Below are positions 15,436 through 26,311 of a stretch of DNA of 64,000 nt, one piece after another. This stretch comes from Campylobacter canadensis (GTDB lineage Bacteria > Campylobacterota > Campylobacteria > Campylobacterales > Campylobacteraceae). A program made the position numbers and the translations under genes. Position 1 is the stretch's first letter; the number at the start of each line of letters is the position of its first letter. Location: NCBI RefSeq assembly GCF_013177655.1, contig NZ_CP035946.1, positions 1,674,001-1,738,000 on the forward strand. The letters are read 5' to 3'. The notes beneath the pieces were generated by a model. That model did no database searches and was not told the origin of the DNA. It was given only the letters and a program-made list of their open reading frames with translations.

Positions 15436-16515
15436 TTATTTTAGCGTTTCGCTCCATTCTACTTCGGTTAATTTTTTAAGACTTTTAGCCATAAAAGCAC
15501 TATAAGTTTTGCCTAAAATAACGCCTATTGCATAGTCTTTTCCGACTGAACAAATGCTACCCTTATCATTATATTTAAAAGGTTCGTTAAATTCAGTTCC
15601 TTCAAACTTTGCATTTAGTCTTTTTGCTAGGTATTTTCCTTGCTTACAAGCAATTTGTGCAGTAGGTGCGAAATTTGAAACAATCGCCGAATCTCCTAAA
15701 ACATAGCAATTATCAAAATTAGGCGCCATCAAATATTCATTTACTAAAACTCTATTATTTTTGTGATTAAAACCACTATTTGCAATCACTTCACTACCCT
15801 TAACTCCAGCTGTAAAAATTATAGTTTTAGCTTCTATATAATTATTTTCATCGTTTAAGAATAATTTATCATCAACTTTTTTAATGATTTTATGAGAACT
15901 TAGAACTTTTACTCCTAGATTTTCTAAATAATTTCTAGCTTTTTTAGCTAAATCTTTAGCATAAACAGGCAAAATCTCATCCATTGCTTCAACCAAATAT
16001 AAATTAATGCTAATTCCTAGATTTTTACAAGTTGTAGCGATTGAGCCACAAAGCTCTACTCCGCTAAGCCCTGCACCGCAAATAATTACATTTTTATTTT
16101 CATAAAGCTCAAGATTTTTATAAAGTGTTTCAGCAGTATTTAAAGCGTTTTTATAATTTATTATATTTAAGCACTCATCAAGCCCAGCAATGCCAAAGGT
16201 ATTTATGCTCGCACCAAGCCCAACATAAAGCTCATCATAATCATAATTCGCATTCTCGCAAACAACCTTGCCGTTTTCAATGCTTTTTACCTTATCGCAA
16301 ATTAAAGTTACATCTTTAGGTAGTATGCTTTTTAGATTTATTACTATGTCTTTTTCGCTTTCTCTTGCTGCGATTTTGTGTAGTTCTGTGGTTTTATAAT
16401 GATATGGGTTATTGTTTATTAGTATAAATTCTGCTTTGCTTAGATTTTTCTTTTTAATCTTTTTAATTAGGGTTAAATTCGCATACCCAGCACCTAAAAA
16501 TACAATTTTTTTTAT
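15436..16515 (-). CDS. ndh: Type II NADH dehydrogenase with an ATA in place of the start codon
   Basis: 359 codons, the normal size of a single-subunit NADH:quinone oxidoreductase, which feeds electrons to quinone without pumping protons. Translating from 16515 gives (I)KKIVFLGAGYANL, an FAD-binding GxGxxN site at the correct distance from the N-terminus. A second GxGxxGxE fold (VIICGAGLSGVEL) binds NADH, and CYVLGDSA and TAQIACKQGKYLAKRL are typical C-terminal motifs. The frame is open throughout. No ATG, GTG or TTG exists at the N-terminus; the first is at 15996, which would cut off both the FAD site and NADH site. ATA lies five bases after AGGAG, precisely where ATG is expected. Either it is a rare ATA (or nearby ATT) start or a start-codon lesion. 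Confidence 0.75.
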   Translation of the reverse strand: MKKIVFLGAGYANLTLIKKIKKKNLSKAEFILINNNPYHYKTTELHKIAARESEKDIVINLKSILPKDVTLICDKVKSIENGKVVCENANYDYDELYVGLGASINTFGIAGLDECLNIINYKNALNTAETLYKNLELYENKNVIICGAGLSGVELCGSIATTCKNLGISINLYLVEAMDEILPVYAKDLAKKARNYLENLGVKVLSSHKIIKKVDDKLFLNDENNYIEAKTIIFTAGVKGSEVIANSGFNHKNNRVLVNEYLMAPNFDNCYVLGDSAIVSNFAPTAQIACKQGKYLAKRLNAKFEGTEFNEPFKYNDKGSICSVGKDYAIGVILGKTYSAFMAKSLKKLTEVEWSETLK

Positions 16516-16577
16516 AACCTCTCCTTTAAAATTATTTAATAAATTTTAAATGATTTTTACTTTAATTTACATTAAAA
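16508..16577 (-). repeat. Copy 2 of the ~70-base leader repeat, upstream of ndh
   Basis: Second copy of the repeat at 11327-11395, in direct orientation 5.2 kb away. It contains the ribosome site AGGAG and the ATA at the ndh start. The other copy has the same ATA at the equivalent position. It presumably holds the ndh promoter. Confidence 0.7.
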
Positions 16578-16710
16578 TACACGAAATAAATTCCTTAATT
16601 TAATTTTATGTGTATAGTAATATAAAAGTCTTTTTAAATAAACATGTTTTATTCAAAAAATTTGCAACTATTATTTTTTAAATTAAAATAAATGCCTATA
16701 ATCATTTACC

Positions 16711-17634
16711 TTACTTATCTTCGTTATTTTCTTGATTTATATTATTTGTTTCTATTTTAATTTGTGATTTTTGACTTACCTCTTTTTTAATATTACTTTC
16801 AATATCATCATTATCTTTTATAGGTAAAGTATAGAATAATGCTGATATAACAAAAATAATAAATACATTTAAAGGTCTTATCAATACCCAATGAAAATTT
16901 ATCCATTGATCTTTTGTTATTTCAGCTTGTGTTTTTTGGTTTTTAAAATCACTTTTATATATGATTGATATAAAATTATAAAAAGATAACAATAAAAATA
17001 AAGTAAAAATAGCAATAAAAATAATTAATAAAATTTTATCATCATTTTTGATAAAACTCAATAATTCAAGCTCTATTTTCAACCCACTGTCAAATACCAT
17101 GAAAATTGCTGCAAAAACTCCTAAAATGGTTATAAATTCTTTTTTTAAATTATTAGCATCACTTTTTATTATATCAAATTCTGATTTAAAGCTATCAAAT
17201 TCTGATTTAAAGCTATTGAATTCTGATTTAAATTTTAATATTTCATTTATATTTTCTTTTGTACTTTGAAAGTCTTTTAACCTATTATATTCTAAATTTA
17301 TGTGATCTATAAGTTTAATAAATTTTTTCCTTATACCTTCAATCTTATCGTCTATATATTTTTCAATTTCTGTTAGATTATTAATAATAATTTCCATGCT
17401 TGCAAAATTATCTTTGACAAATACACCAATTTCCGAGTAACTATGCCTAAAATCATTATTTTTATATATTGTTTTAATTGTATTGGCAATATCTTTAAAA
17501 TTATCTTCAGAAACTTTATCATCAGATAATTTTTTCAAAATATCTAATAATATTTTAGTATAGCTTTTGACACTAGTCAACTGAACTGGTTCTGTATTTT
17601 TAATGCTTTCTATTAGTTTATCATTTAAATCCAT
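16711..17634 (-). CDS. Coiled-coil membrane protein paired with a Panacea-domain gene
   Basis: 307 aa of no family I recognise. Residues 1-165 are helical and polar, with a run of near-perfect heptads at 136-160 (FKSEF repeated). Three hydrophobic segments follow at about 167-183, 201-224 and 247-270, then an acidic, Asn/Gln-rich tail ending ENNEDK. The ATG at 17634 directly abuts the stop codon of the upstream Panacea (DUF4065) gene, so the two must be co-translated. PanA-type antitoxins are known to be paired with very diverse toxins, including membrane-acting ones; by that logic this protein is the candidate toxin or effector. It is larger than typical PanA-linked toxins, so a different role is possible. 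Confidence 0.6.
   Translation of the reverse strand: MDLNDKLIESIKNTEPVQLTSVKSYTKILLDILKKLSDDKVSEDNFKDIANTIKTIYKNNDFRHSYSEIGVFVKDNFASMEIIINNLTEIEKYIDDKIEGIRKKFIKLIDHINLEYNRLKDFQSTKENINEILKFKSEFNSFKSEFDSFKSEFDIIKSDANNLKKEFITILGVFAAIFMVFDSGLKIELELLSFIKNDDKILLIIFIAIFTLFLLLSFYNFISIIYKSDFKNQKTQAEITKDQWINFHWVLIRPLNVFIIFVISALFYTLPIKDNDDIESNIKKEVSQKSQIKIETNNINQENNEDK
17178..17240 (-). repeat. 21-base tandem repeat encoding coiled-coil heptads
   Basis: TTCTGATTTAAA recurs three times at 21-base spacing, encoding the heptad FKSEFDS. Because the unit is seven codons, copy-number change would lengthen or shorten the coiled coil in whole heptads. Confidence 0.6.
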
Positions 17635-18066
17635 CTATAAACCTGCATCTTTTTTTATAAGCTCTTTACTTATAACACTATCGTTATTTTTGCAAGTCTT
17701 ATCCCATGCACCATCTGGCATATGACTCCACTCAACAAGCCTCCACGGTTCTATATTAACCAATCTATCTATATTGTAATTTAAAAATTCTGACACTTCA
17801 TTATCAACATCACAATGTGGTTGCTCAAGCCCTATAGGAATCCCACCATAACAAGAAAATCTATCATATACACTTCTTATAACAGGTCCATATCGCCAAG
17901 CCTCAAACGGATAGTCATCCAAATCTTCTATCAAAAACTTGTTATACTTTCCAAGATATATCAAATTGATAAAATAAAGCATTTTTTGGAGCTTCAAATT
18001 ACTTACTGGTAACCCAAGAGCTATAGATCTATTAACGATATACGATGCTAAATCATATATTTTCAA
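17635..18066 (-). CDS. Panacea/DUF4065 (SocA/GepA-like) protein, putative antitoxin
   Basis: 143 aa, the usual size for a stand-alone Panacea domain. Family hallmarks are visible: LKLQKMLYFINLIYLGKYN (25-43), then FEAWRYGPVIRSVYDRF (54-70) and a C-terminal VEWSHMPDGAWDKT. DUF4065 proteins include SocA, phage GepA and the PanA antitoxins that neutralise many unrelated toxins. It is the first gene of a two-gene unit; the following membrane-protein ORF begins on the base after its stop codon. The neighbourhood is a decaying restriction/phage-type region, which fits a mobile defence or stability module. Function as an antitoxin is inferred from domain and context. Confidence 0.8.
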   Translation of the reverse strand: MKIYDLASYIVNRSIALGLPVSNLKLQKMLYFINLIYLGKYNKFLIEDLDDYPFEAWRYGPVIRSVYDRFSCYGGIPIGLEQPHCDVDNEVSEFLNYNIDRLVNIEPWRLVEWSHMPDGAWDKTCKNNDSVISKELIKKDAGL

Positions 18067-18590
18067 TTACTTATCCTTACAATGTTTTTATTAGATTATA
18101 CACTTTTTAGCTTTAATTGATGATTAATTATAATTATTCCTTTATAAAAAATATAGTAAAATACAAACAAATAGTTACATAATAAAAACACTAATAGCTC
18201 AGTATTTTATAATGTAAAATGCTTTAAATAATTATTTAAATAAACTACAAAAAACTATTGAATTTAATTAAAATTTTCAAAAAATATATTTGAATAAAAT
18301 CAAAAATTGATTTAGTAAAACTAGTATAGAATATAAATAAAGATATTAAATATAAAAAATTAATTTTAACAATACCTCAAAAGCTTATAAAGACAAATAA
18401 ACTAATAACGCAAACGATATAAACTAACTTAGAAAATAAAAATACATGTAACTTATAAAATATTATCTATGCCAATAAAAACATTATTATATAAGCTATA
18501 CTGCACCCATAATAATCTTACAAATTTAGAAAAATCAAACACTATAATCAATAAAATAGATATAAAAATATAAAAGAAGTTATTAATATA
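18067..18590. other. Very A/T-rich gene-free stretch, probably decayed coding DNA
   Basis: About 520 bases of extreme A/T content without an open frame. Short plus-strand patches read like the region ahead of a type III restriction C-terminus, but they are too broken for a firm call. The first bases next to 18066 should contain the promoter of the Panacea operon. Confidence 0.4.
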
Positions 18591-19167
18591 AAAGAAATTA
18601 ACAGGCTAATCATTGATAAAAAATATGAAATTTTGCCAAATTTTATTGAAATAATTTCAAACAATGCAGGTATCACTAAAAAGTGTAGTAAAAATTTTAT
18701 CAAAAATAAATAATAATGTATTTAATACTATTTTTAATAATCCACAAAACTTTTGTGAAAAAGTTAGCAATAAAATCAATGAAACCAAAGCATTATTGCT
18801 TACTGTTGGGCTGGAGCATAACAAGACCGATGAATTAAACAAAAGTTCAAAAAGAATTTATAATATAATAATGCTTAATTCTAATATAGAAAAAGAATTT
18901 TTACAGCACTATAAAAAGCACAAACAAATCAAACTTTTTATAAAATTAACTAATTAGTTTAAAATCCAAACTCCTTTAGGTGTTTATAATCCTGATTAAA
19001 TAATAGCTAAAGATAATAAAGTTTATTTTGTAGTAGAAACTAAAGGAAATTTAAGTGAGCTTAATAGAATAAAAAATAAAAATCATAAAATAGAATGTGA
19101 TAAAAAGCACTGTAAATTGTTTAATGTAGCATACAAAGAAGCTACTAATATAAATAATATTTTATAA
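18591..19167 (+). pseudogene. Remnant of a type III restriction enzyme Res subunit (C-terminus)
   Basis: Three frames together give a recognisable Res C-terminus. Frame one reads LIIDKKYEILPNFIEIISNN then AGITKK near 18605-18682. After a frameshift near 18680 comes SVVKILSKINNNV... NNPQNFCEKVSNKINETKAL. An in-frame TAA at about 18997 interrupts TPLGVYNPD-stop-IIAKDNKVYFVVETKG, which is the PD-(D/E)xK nuclease motif with YFVVETKG. It ends at 19167. Helicase motifs and a Mod methyltransferase are not visible. The gene is dead by at least one frameshift and one nonsense change. Confidence 0.75.
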
Positions 19168-19169
19168 AA

Positions 19170-19454
19170 TCACTTATATTCCTGTTTTAAATTCCATAAT
19201 TTTTGAAAAATTTGAAATAAGAATTTATAATTCTTAATTTTATCTACATTTTTAAGATGATAATCGCTGTTAAATACGGCTTTTATTTCATCAGTGTTTA
19301 AAAGACTTTTAATTTCTTTATTTTCATTTATTGCTTCCGCTAAACTAAAGTTTTTTGCTCTATATTTTTTTATAGCTACATTCTTTTGTATGTTTTTAAT
19401 TTCACTTTTAACACTATCATATAAAGCTTTAAATAATTTATATTTTATATGCAA
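19170..19454 (-). CDS. Small protein or fragment, weak similarity to lyase C-terminus
   Basis: 94 aa, basic and helical, with no signal peptide. The part FSLAEAINENKEIKSLLNTD and YHLKNVDKI faintly recalls the C-terminus of adenylosuccinate lyase (PurB), but the match is short and made by eye. No ribosome site is visible before the ATG, and it lies between a dead restriction gene and the PAP2 gene, 22 bases downstream of the latter. It could be a gene fragment, a small hypothetical gene or not coding at all. Confidence 0.35.
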   Translation of the reverse strand: MHIKYKLFKALYDSVKSEIKNIQKNVAIKKYRAKNFSLAEAINENKEIKSLLNTDEIKAVFNSDYHLKNVDKIKNYKFLFQIFQKLWNLKQEYK

Positions 19455-19476
19455 TATATATTTATTAATAATAAAT

Positions 19477-19998
19477 TTAAAAATTAAGATTAAAAGTTAT
19501 AATCGCACCTTTATTGACACTTTCTATACTAATTTTTCTATCTACTAAGAAATAACTAATCATACCAGCTAATAATCCTCCTGCTATTACATCATGAGTG
19601 TAATGTTTTCTAGCTTTTACTCTAGAATATCCAACATAAGTAGCTAAAATATAAGGAATTATTGCTTGATTTAATCCGTATCTTTTATGAATAAAAGAAG
19701 CCGATGTAAAAGAAGCAGCAGAATGACCACTAGGAAAAGATAGACTATTTGATTTATTGGGTCGTTCTTCTCTTACAACTCGTTTTAAGATTTCTACACT
19801 AGCTTGAGTACTTACAAAACTTATTAAAAAATTTTTACCACCATCTACAAAATCATCATTGTAAATAGTAGTTACAATTGCATAAAAAGGCAAAGAAATT
19901 TGCACTATATCGCCTATCTTTCTAGCCTTTTCTTTATCTGTAAAAATATTAGCATAAAGATTTGATAAAATTACGAAAAATATTATAATTTTTTTCAT
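19477..19998 (-). CDS. PAP2-family membrane-associated phosphatase
   Basis: 173 aa with a signal peptide (1-16, cut after LYA). The three PAP2 phosphatase motifs are complete: K-x6-RP (KRVVREERP, to residue 80), PSGH at 89-92 and SRVKARKHYTHD with H132 and D136. Such enzymes remove phosphate from phosphatidate, undecaprenyl pyrophosphate or lipid A; the substrate here is unknown. The ribosome site is AAAGG before the ATG. A G9 tract followed by TAAAAT lies 37 bases upstream, so expression may be phase variable. Residues 17-30 do not look like a lipobox, so the protein is periplasmic or membrane bound through its hydrophobic helices. Confidence 0.85.
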   Translation of the reverse strand: MKKIIIFFVILSNLYANIFTDKEKARKIGDIVQISLPFYAIVTTIYNDDFVDGGKNFLISFVSTQASVEILKRVVREERPNKSNSLSFPSGHSAASFTSASFIHKRYGLNQAIIPYILATYVGYSRVKARKHYTHDVIAGGLLAGMISYFLVDRKISIESVNKGAIITFNLNF

Positions 19999-20028
19999 AT
20001 ACAGCCTTTAAAATTACATAAAAGCCGT

Positions 20029-20050
20029 ATTTTACCCCCCCCCTTAAAGT
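20029..20050 (-). promoter_or_regulatory. G9 tract directly against a TAAAAT -10 box (PAP2 promoter)
   Basis: On the minus strand nine Gs (plus-strand C run 20035-20043) are followed immediately by TAAAAT, then 31 bases to the PAP2 start codon. The layout is the same as at 10546-10561. A change in G number would alter the promoter spacing. Confidence 0.55.
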
Positions 20051-20403
20051 AAGCTGAAAATCTTTTAAAGACTAAATAGTTAAAATAAATATTTAAAAAT
20101 TATTAAATATAATATGCAAATAAAAATAAAATTTAATTTGATTTTTCTAAAATATTCAAGCACCTTAAAGCATTCAAAAAACACAAATAAGCATATTTTA
20201 TATAAAGCCATTAACTAAATTTATTAAAAATTAAAATAGCCTGTATTTAAAAACCACCACCTAAAAGAACCTTAAAGTAACAAGTAAAACTACTAGCAAC
20301 AATTTAGTAACAATCAAGCTTATTAAAAAATATCAATAAGCAATAGCTTTACTCCTTACGTAAAAGACTAATAATCAAACTTATTAAAAACACTAAAAAC
20401 TAT
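20051..20403. other. Gene-free A/T-rich spacer
   Basis: About 350 bases with no open frame, RNA fold or repeat that I can support. Confidence 0.5.
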
Positions 20404-20500
20404 TTATTTTTCTTATCTTTTTTAGTACTAATCTTTTATTTTTTCTTATCTTTTTAGCATTAATCTTTTATTTTTTCTTATCTTTTTTAGCATTAATCTT
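20404..20500 (-). repeat. Three ~32-base tandem copies of the DUF1090 gene 3' end
   Basis: The word TTATTTTTTCTTATC followed by TTTTTTAGCATTAATC recurs three times at a 31-33 base period. The right-most copy encodes the last codons and stop of the DUF1090 gene (INAKKDKKK); the other two lie just past the stop and are slightly decayed. An in-frame copy gain would lengthen the lysine-rich tail. Confidence 0.7.
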
Positions 20501-20845
20501 ATTTATATTATCTTGATGCTTTTGCTTTATTTTTCTTTCTTTTTCTTCTAGCTTAGCTTCTTGTGCTTTTAGTTTATCTTTAGCCTTAGTTATCTTTTGC
20601 ATTTCATAAGAATGTTTTTCTTCTTCTTTTATTTGTCTTAAACTTGTGTTATCTATTAAGCCATTATTACAATTACTTTGTATTCTTTCTTTTAAAGAAT
20701 TTAAATAAGTAAGCTTTTCTTGATTTATCTTTTTAGCTGATTTAGCCTTTGTGATTTGATTATCTATTTTAGTTAATTCTACATTACATTCTGCAGCAAA
20801 TAAAGTTATGTAACTTAAGCAAAAAATACTTAATATTTTTTTCAT
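20468..20845 (-). CDS. DUF1090-family periplasmic coiled-coil protein
   Basis: 125 aa with a signal peptide (MKKILSIFCLSYITLFAAEC, cut before or at the Cys region). The mature part has two cysteines (C20 and C59) and a long charged helix with KAKDKLKAQEAKLEEKERKIKQ. The pattern (two cysteines around a helical hairpin, then a Lys/Glu-rich coil) matches the DUF1090/YqjC family, whose role is unknown. GGAAGA precedes the ATG by seven bases. The C-terminus is lysine rich and lies in tandem repeats that continue past the stop. It stands alone between long non-coding stretches. Confidence 0.7.
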   Translation of the reverse strand: MKKILSIFCLSYITLFAAECNVELTKIDNQITKAKSAKKINQEKLTYLNSLKERIQSNCNNGLIDNTSLRQIKEEEKHSYEMQKITKAKDKLKAQEAKLEEKERKIKQKHQDNINKINAKKDKKK

Positions 20846-21122
20846 CTTGTCTTCCTTTTGTTTAAAATAAATTATATTATATTTATAATTTATAAATTTA
20901 TTGTAATAAAAAAAGTATTTTTTTATATAAATTCTAAAAGATAAAAAATAGCTTGTTTATTTTATTATTAATAAGCATTACATCTGTTATATTAAGTTTA
21001 TTTGCTATGTTTTTTGGATTTTTATTTAAACTTTGCTCCTTTATTTTTATTTATTATTTGCTTTTGTTTTTTTATTTGTAGTGTTTGTTTTTGTTTGTTG
21101 TTTGTTTTTTTGTTTGTAGCAT

Positions 21123-21380
21123 TTATGTAGGTGTTTGTCTAGGTATTTGCTTTTGCGATAAGATTATTTCCTTTAAATACTCGTTATTACTTGCATATAT
21201 ATCATTTATTATATTTTGTACTTGATTTTGTAAGTTTTACTTTTTTGATTATATTATCTTTATAAATTAGCTTTTTATATTAGTATGAGATTTTACTTAC
21301 TGCTATTGTGTTTTTTTAATGATTTCATCTTTATAGGTTGGATTTTCATCTAAGAATTTTATTAACTCATCATTATTCAC
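21123..21380 (-). pseudogene. Remnant of a small unknown gene
   Basis: A GTG at 21380, seven bases after AAAGGAG-like sequence, opens NNDELIKFLDENPTYKDEII followed by KKTQ and a stop. About 60 bases further on, another frame reads LQNQVQNIINDIYASNNEYL then KEIILSQKQIPRQTPT and stop at 21123. The polar, helical composition of both pieces looks like real protein, so this is probably one decayed gene with stops and frameshifts. I do not recognise the family. Confidence 0.4.
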
Positions 21381-21530
21381 GCTCTATACTCCTTTAATTT
21401 TTAAAAGAGTTTAGCCTTTTGTAAAATTTAGTTTTAGTGCTATAATCTTTAAAAAAAAGAGATTATAAAAAATATATATCTTAACCTTTAATTAAAAAGC
21501 TAAAATAATATGAATTTTATTTAAGCAATC

Positions 21531-21608
21531 TCATACAATCTCATACAATCTCATACAATCTCATACAATCTCATACAATCTCATACAATCTCATACAATC
21601 TCATACAA
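21531..21608. repeat. Tandem array of the 10-base unit TCATACAATC
   Basis: Seven perfect copies and a partial eighth (TCATACAA), preceded by another half unit CAATC. The array has no coding role that I can see. Perfect copies suggest recent slippage, so its length probably varies between strains. Confidence 0.95.
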
Positions 21609-22263
21609 AAACATTTAGCATATAAATATAAAAACACATAATTAAGCTAAGTAAAAAACCTTATATTAATCCTTAAATTAAGTAAAGAAGTTAAGCTAAT
21701 ATGACTATTTATAATTTTTGTATTTAATAGTCTTTGTTTTCATTAAATAATCTAAACTTGATAAAGAGCTATTTATATATTGTCCTATTAATATCTACTT
21801 TTTAATACATAATAATTCATCTTTTAATACTTTTAATGTACTTAATATCTTTTAATATACTTAATAACTTTAAAAACTTTAATAGCTTAGCTTATTAATA
21901 ATAAAAAACAAAGTAAATTCTTATACACTTTAATAAACATAAATAAAGTATAAAAATTAAGAGCTTAAATAATAAAAATAATAAAAATAATAAAAATAAT
22001 AAAAATAATAAAGATAAAAATAAAACAATAAGACAAAGATAAAATTACTAAAGATAATTTAATAATTTTGTAATTTCACAATAAAATTAACCAAGATATT
22101 TAATCCAATAAAAACAAGTAAAATTATACAAGGAATAAAGATAAAAATAAAACAATAAGACAAAGATAAAATTATTAAAGCTATTAACAATAAAAACAAA
22201 TAAAAACGATTATAAAAAGTAGATAAATAATAAAGTCTAAAAATAAAAAAAAGAATATTAACA
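21609..22263. other. Gene-free A/T-rich stretch with a 39-base direct repeat
   Basis: No gene is supported. It contains AATAATAAAA-type tandem repeats at about 21969-22012. It also has a 39-base direct repeat, TAAAGATAAAAATAAAACAA followed by TAAGACAAAGATAAAATTA, at about 22010-22048 and 22136-22174. The 5S rRNA 3' end adjoins it. Confidence 0.6.
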
Positions 22264-22382
22264 AGTCTGCAACGAGTTACTTTCCCCATGCCAGTAAGGC
22301 GTAGTATCATCACCCACAATGTGCTTAGCTTCTTGGTTCGGGATGGGACAAGGCGTTTCCACATTTGTATAATCACAGACAT
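22264..22382 (-). rRNA. rrf: 5S rRNA
   Basis: On the minus strand the gene starts near TGTCTGTGATTATAC and ends near GTTGCAGACTT; these ends pair in helix I. Inside are the conserved CCCATCCCGAACC and GAAGCTAAGC segments. It lies about 220 bases downstream of 23S. Ends are approximate to a few bases. Confidence 0.93.
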
Positions 22383-22580
22383 TGTTATTTAAATCTATTC
22401 ACAAGTAATAAACTTAAATAACAATGTAAGAGCAAGTAATCAACTTCTTACTAAACTTTTTAAAGCTAAAAGTGATGCAGTTATTTTAAAGGAGAGCTAA
22501 AAGAACGACTAAGACTAGACTTTGTGTCTGCCAAAGGAGTTCAACGACGCTATCGTTTAAAAAACAAGTCAATTAAAACC

Positions 22581-22598
22581 TTAGCAAGGAAGTAATGC
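22581..22598 (-). other. 23S precursor processing stem, 3' arm
   Basis: TTAGCAAGGAAGTAATGC is perfectly complementary to 25673-25690 on the other side of 23S. Long stems around rRNA are the usual RNase III substrate. Its integrity shows that the 23S precursor is still a self-contained unit. Confidence 0.8.
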
Positions 22599-22601
22599 TT
22601 A

Positions 22602-25604
<3,003 letters not shown>

Positions 25605-25937
25605 TATAATGTTTAAATATTTTTCATAAGAAATATATTTGCATGCATTATTGTTATTTTTTATTCTAAAACGCATTACTTCCTTGCTAAAGTTTTCTTA
25701 ATCCAAGACGGAAAGCATTTGCTATTTTATATACTAGTAAAAGAATATATAAAATCGTGTCAGCAAAAGTTATAAACTTTTAAAACTTATTAATAAAGAT
25801 TAAAAGTGATTAAGTCTTTAACAAGAATATGAAATTGTTTTACTTGCTTGTGACTCTTAACATTGATATGTAAAATAACTTATTTTATAACATTTAAAGT
25901 ATTAATAAAATTGGATTTTTTATTTAATTTCTTTATC
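25605..25937 (-). other. 23S leader with the 5' arm of the processing stem
   Basis: The region contains the 5' processing arm (25673-25690) but no tRNA. The tRNA-Ile that often precedes 23S in related genera is absent. No reading frame is supported. Confidence 0.6.
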
Positions 25938-25980
25938 GTTAAAAAACATAAAGATGAAATAATACATTTTTAAGCTTAAA
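25938..25980 (-). promoter_or_regulatory. rRNA leader/promoter-like repeat upstream of 23S
   Basis: These 43 bases match 32089-32131, upstream of 16S, with a single mismatch and in the same orientation. Read on the minus strand both contain AATGTATTATTTCATC, where TATTAT could be a -10 box, followed by TTTATGTTTTTTAAC. The copy suggests that 23S-5S has its own promoter or antitermination signal. Confidence 0.55.
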
Positions 25981-26049
25981 AAATACTTAAATATATAAAA
26001 AATAAAAAATATTTTTATAGTGTTTTATGGTGTTTTATTTTTGGAGGTG

Positions 26050-26146
26050 TTTTTTTGGCGGGGGGGGATAATTATGTATGGTGTTAAATAATACATATAA
26101 ACTAAGATATAAACTAAGATATAAACTAAAATATAAACTTAAATAT
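26050..26146 (+). promoter_or_regulatory. Orphan G8 tract against GATAAT, followed by a 12-base repeat array
   Basis: Eight Gs (26060-26067) run into ATAATT, giving GATAAT as a possible -10 box on the plus strand. No plus-strand gene follows; a transcript would run antisense into the end of the pseudopilin gene at 26312. Just after it, four copies of the 12-mer ATAAACTAAGAT (26096-26146) occur. Confidence 0.4.
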
Positions 26147-26311
26147 ATTAGTTAAGGGCTAAAAATAATAAAAATAATAAAAAGATTAAAAAACCAAGCA
26201 AGTAAAATAAAGAAGTAAAAATAATTATAAGCAAATAAATTAAAAAACATTTATACTAACTTAATTTCTTTTCTTAGATATAAAAATAAATTAAAAACAA
26301 TCTAAATTAGC

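Noticed and set aside
21531-21608. Possible CRISPR array
   Set aside because: The unit is 10 bases without spacers and no cas genes are near; it is a simple tandem repeat.
22059-22382. A 107-codon minus-strand frame
   Set aside because: It overlaps the 5S rRNA for over a third of its length and has no family features.
25605-26040. tRNA-Ile expected upstream of 23S
   Set aside because: I looked for the acceptor, T-loop (GGTTCGA) and anticodon pattern on both strands and found none.
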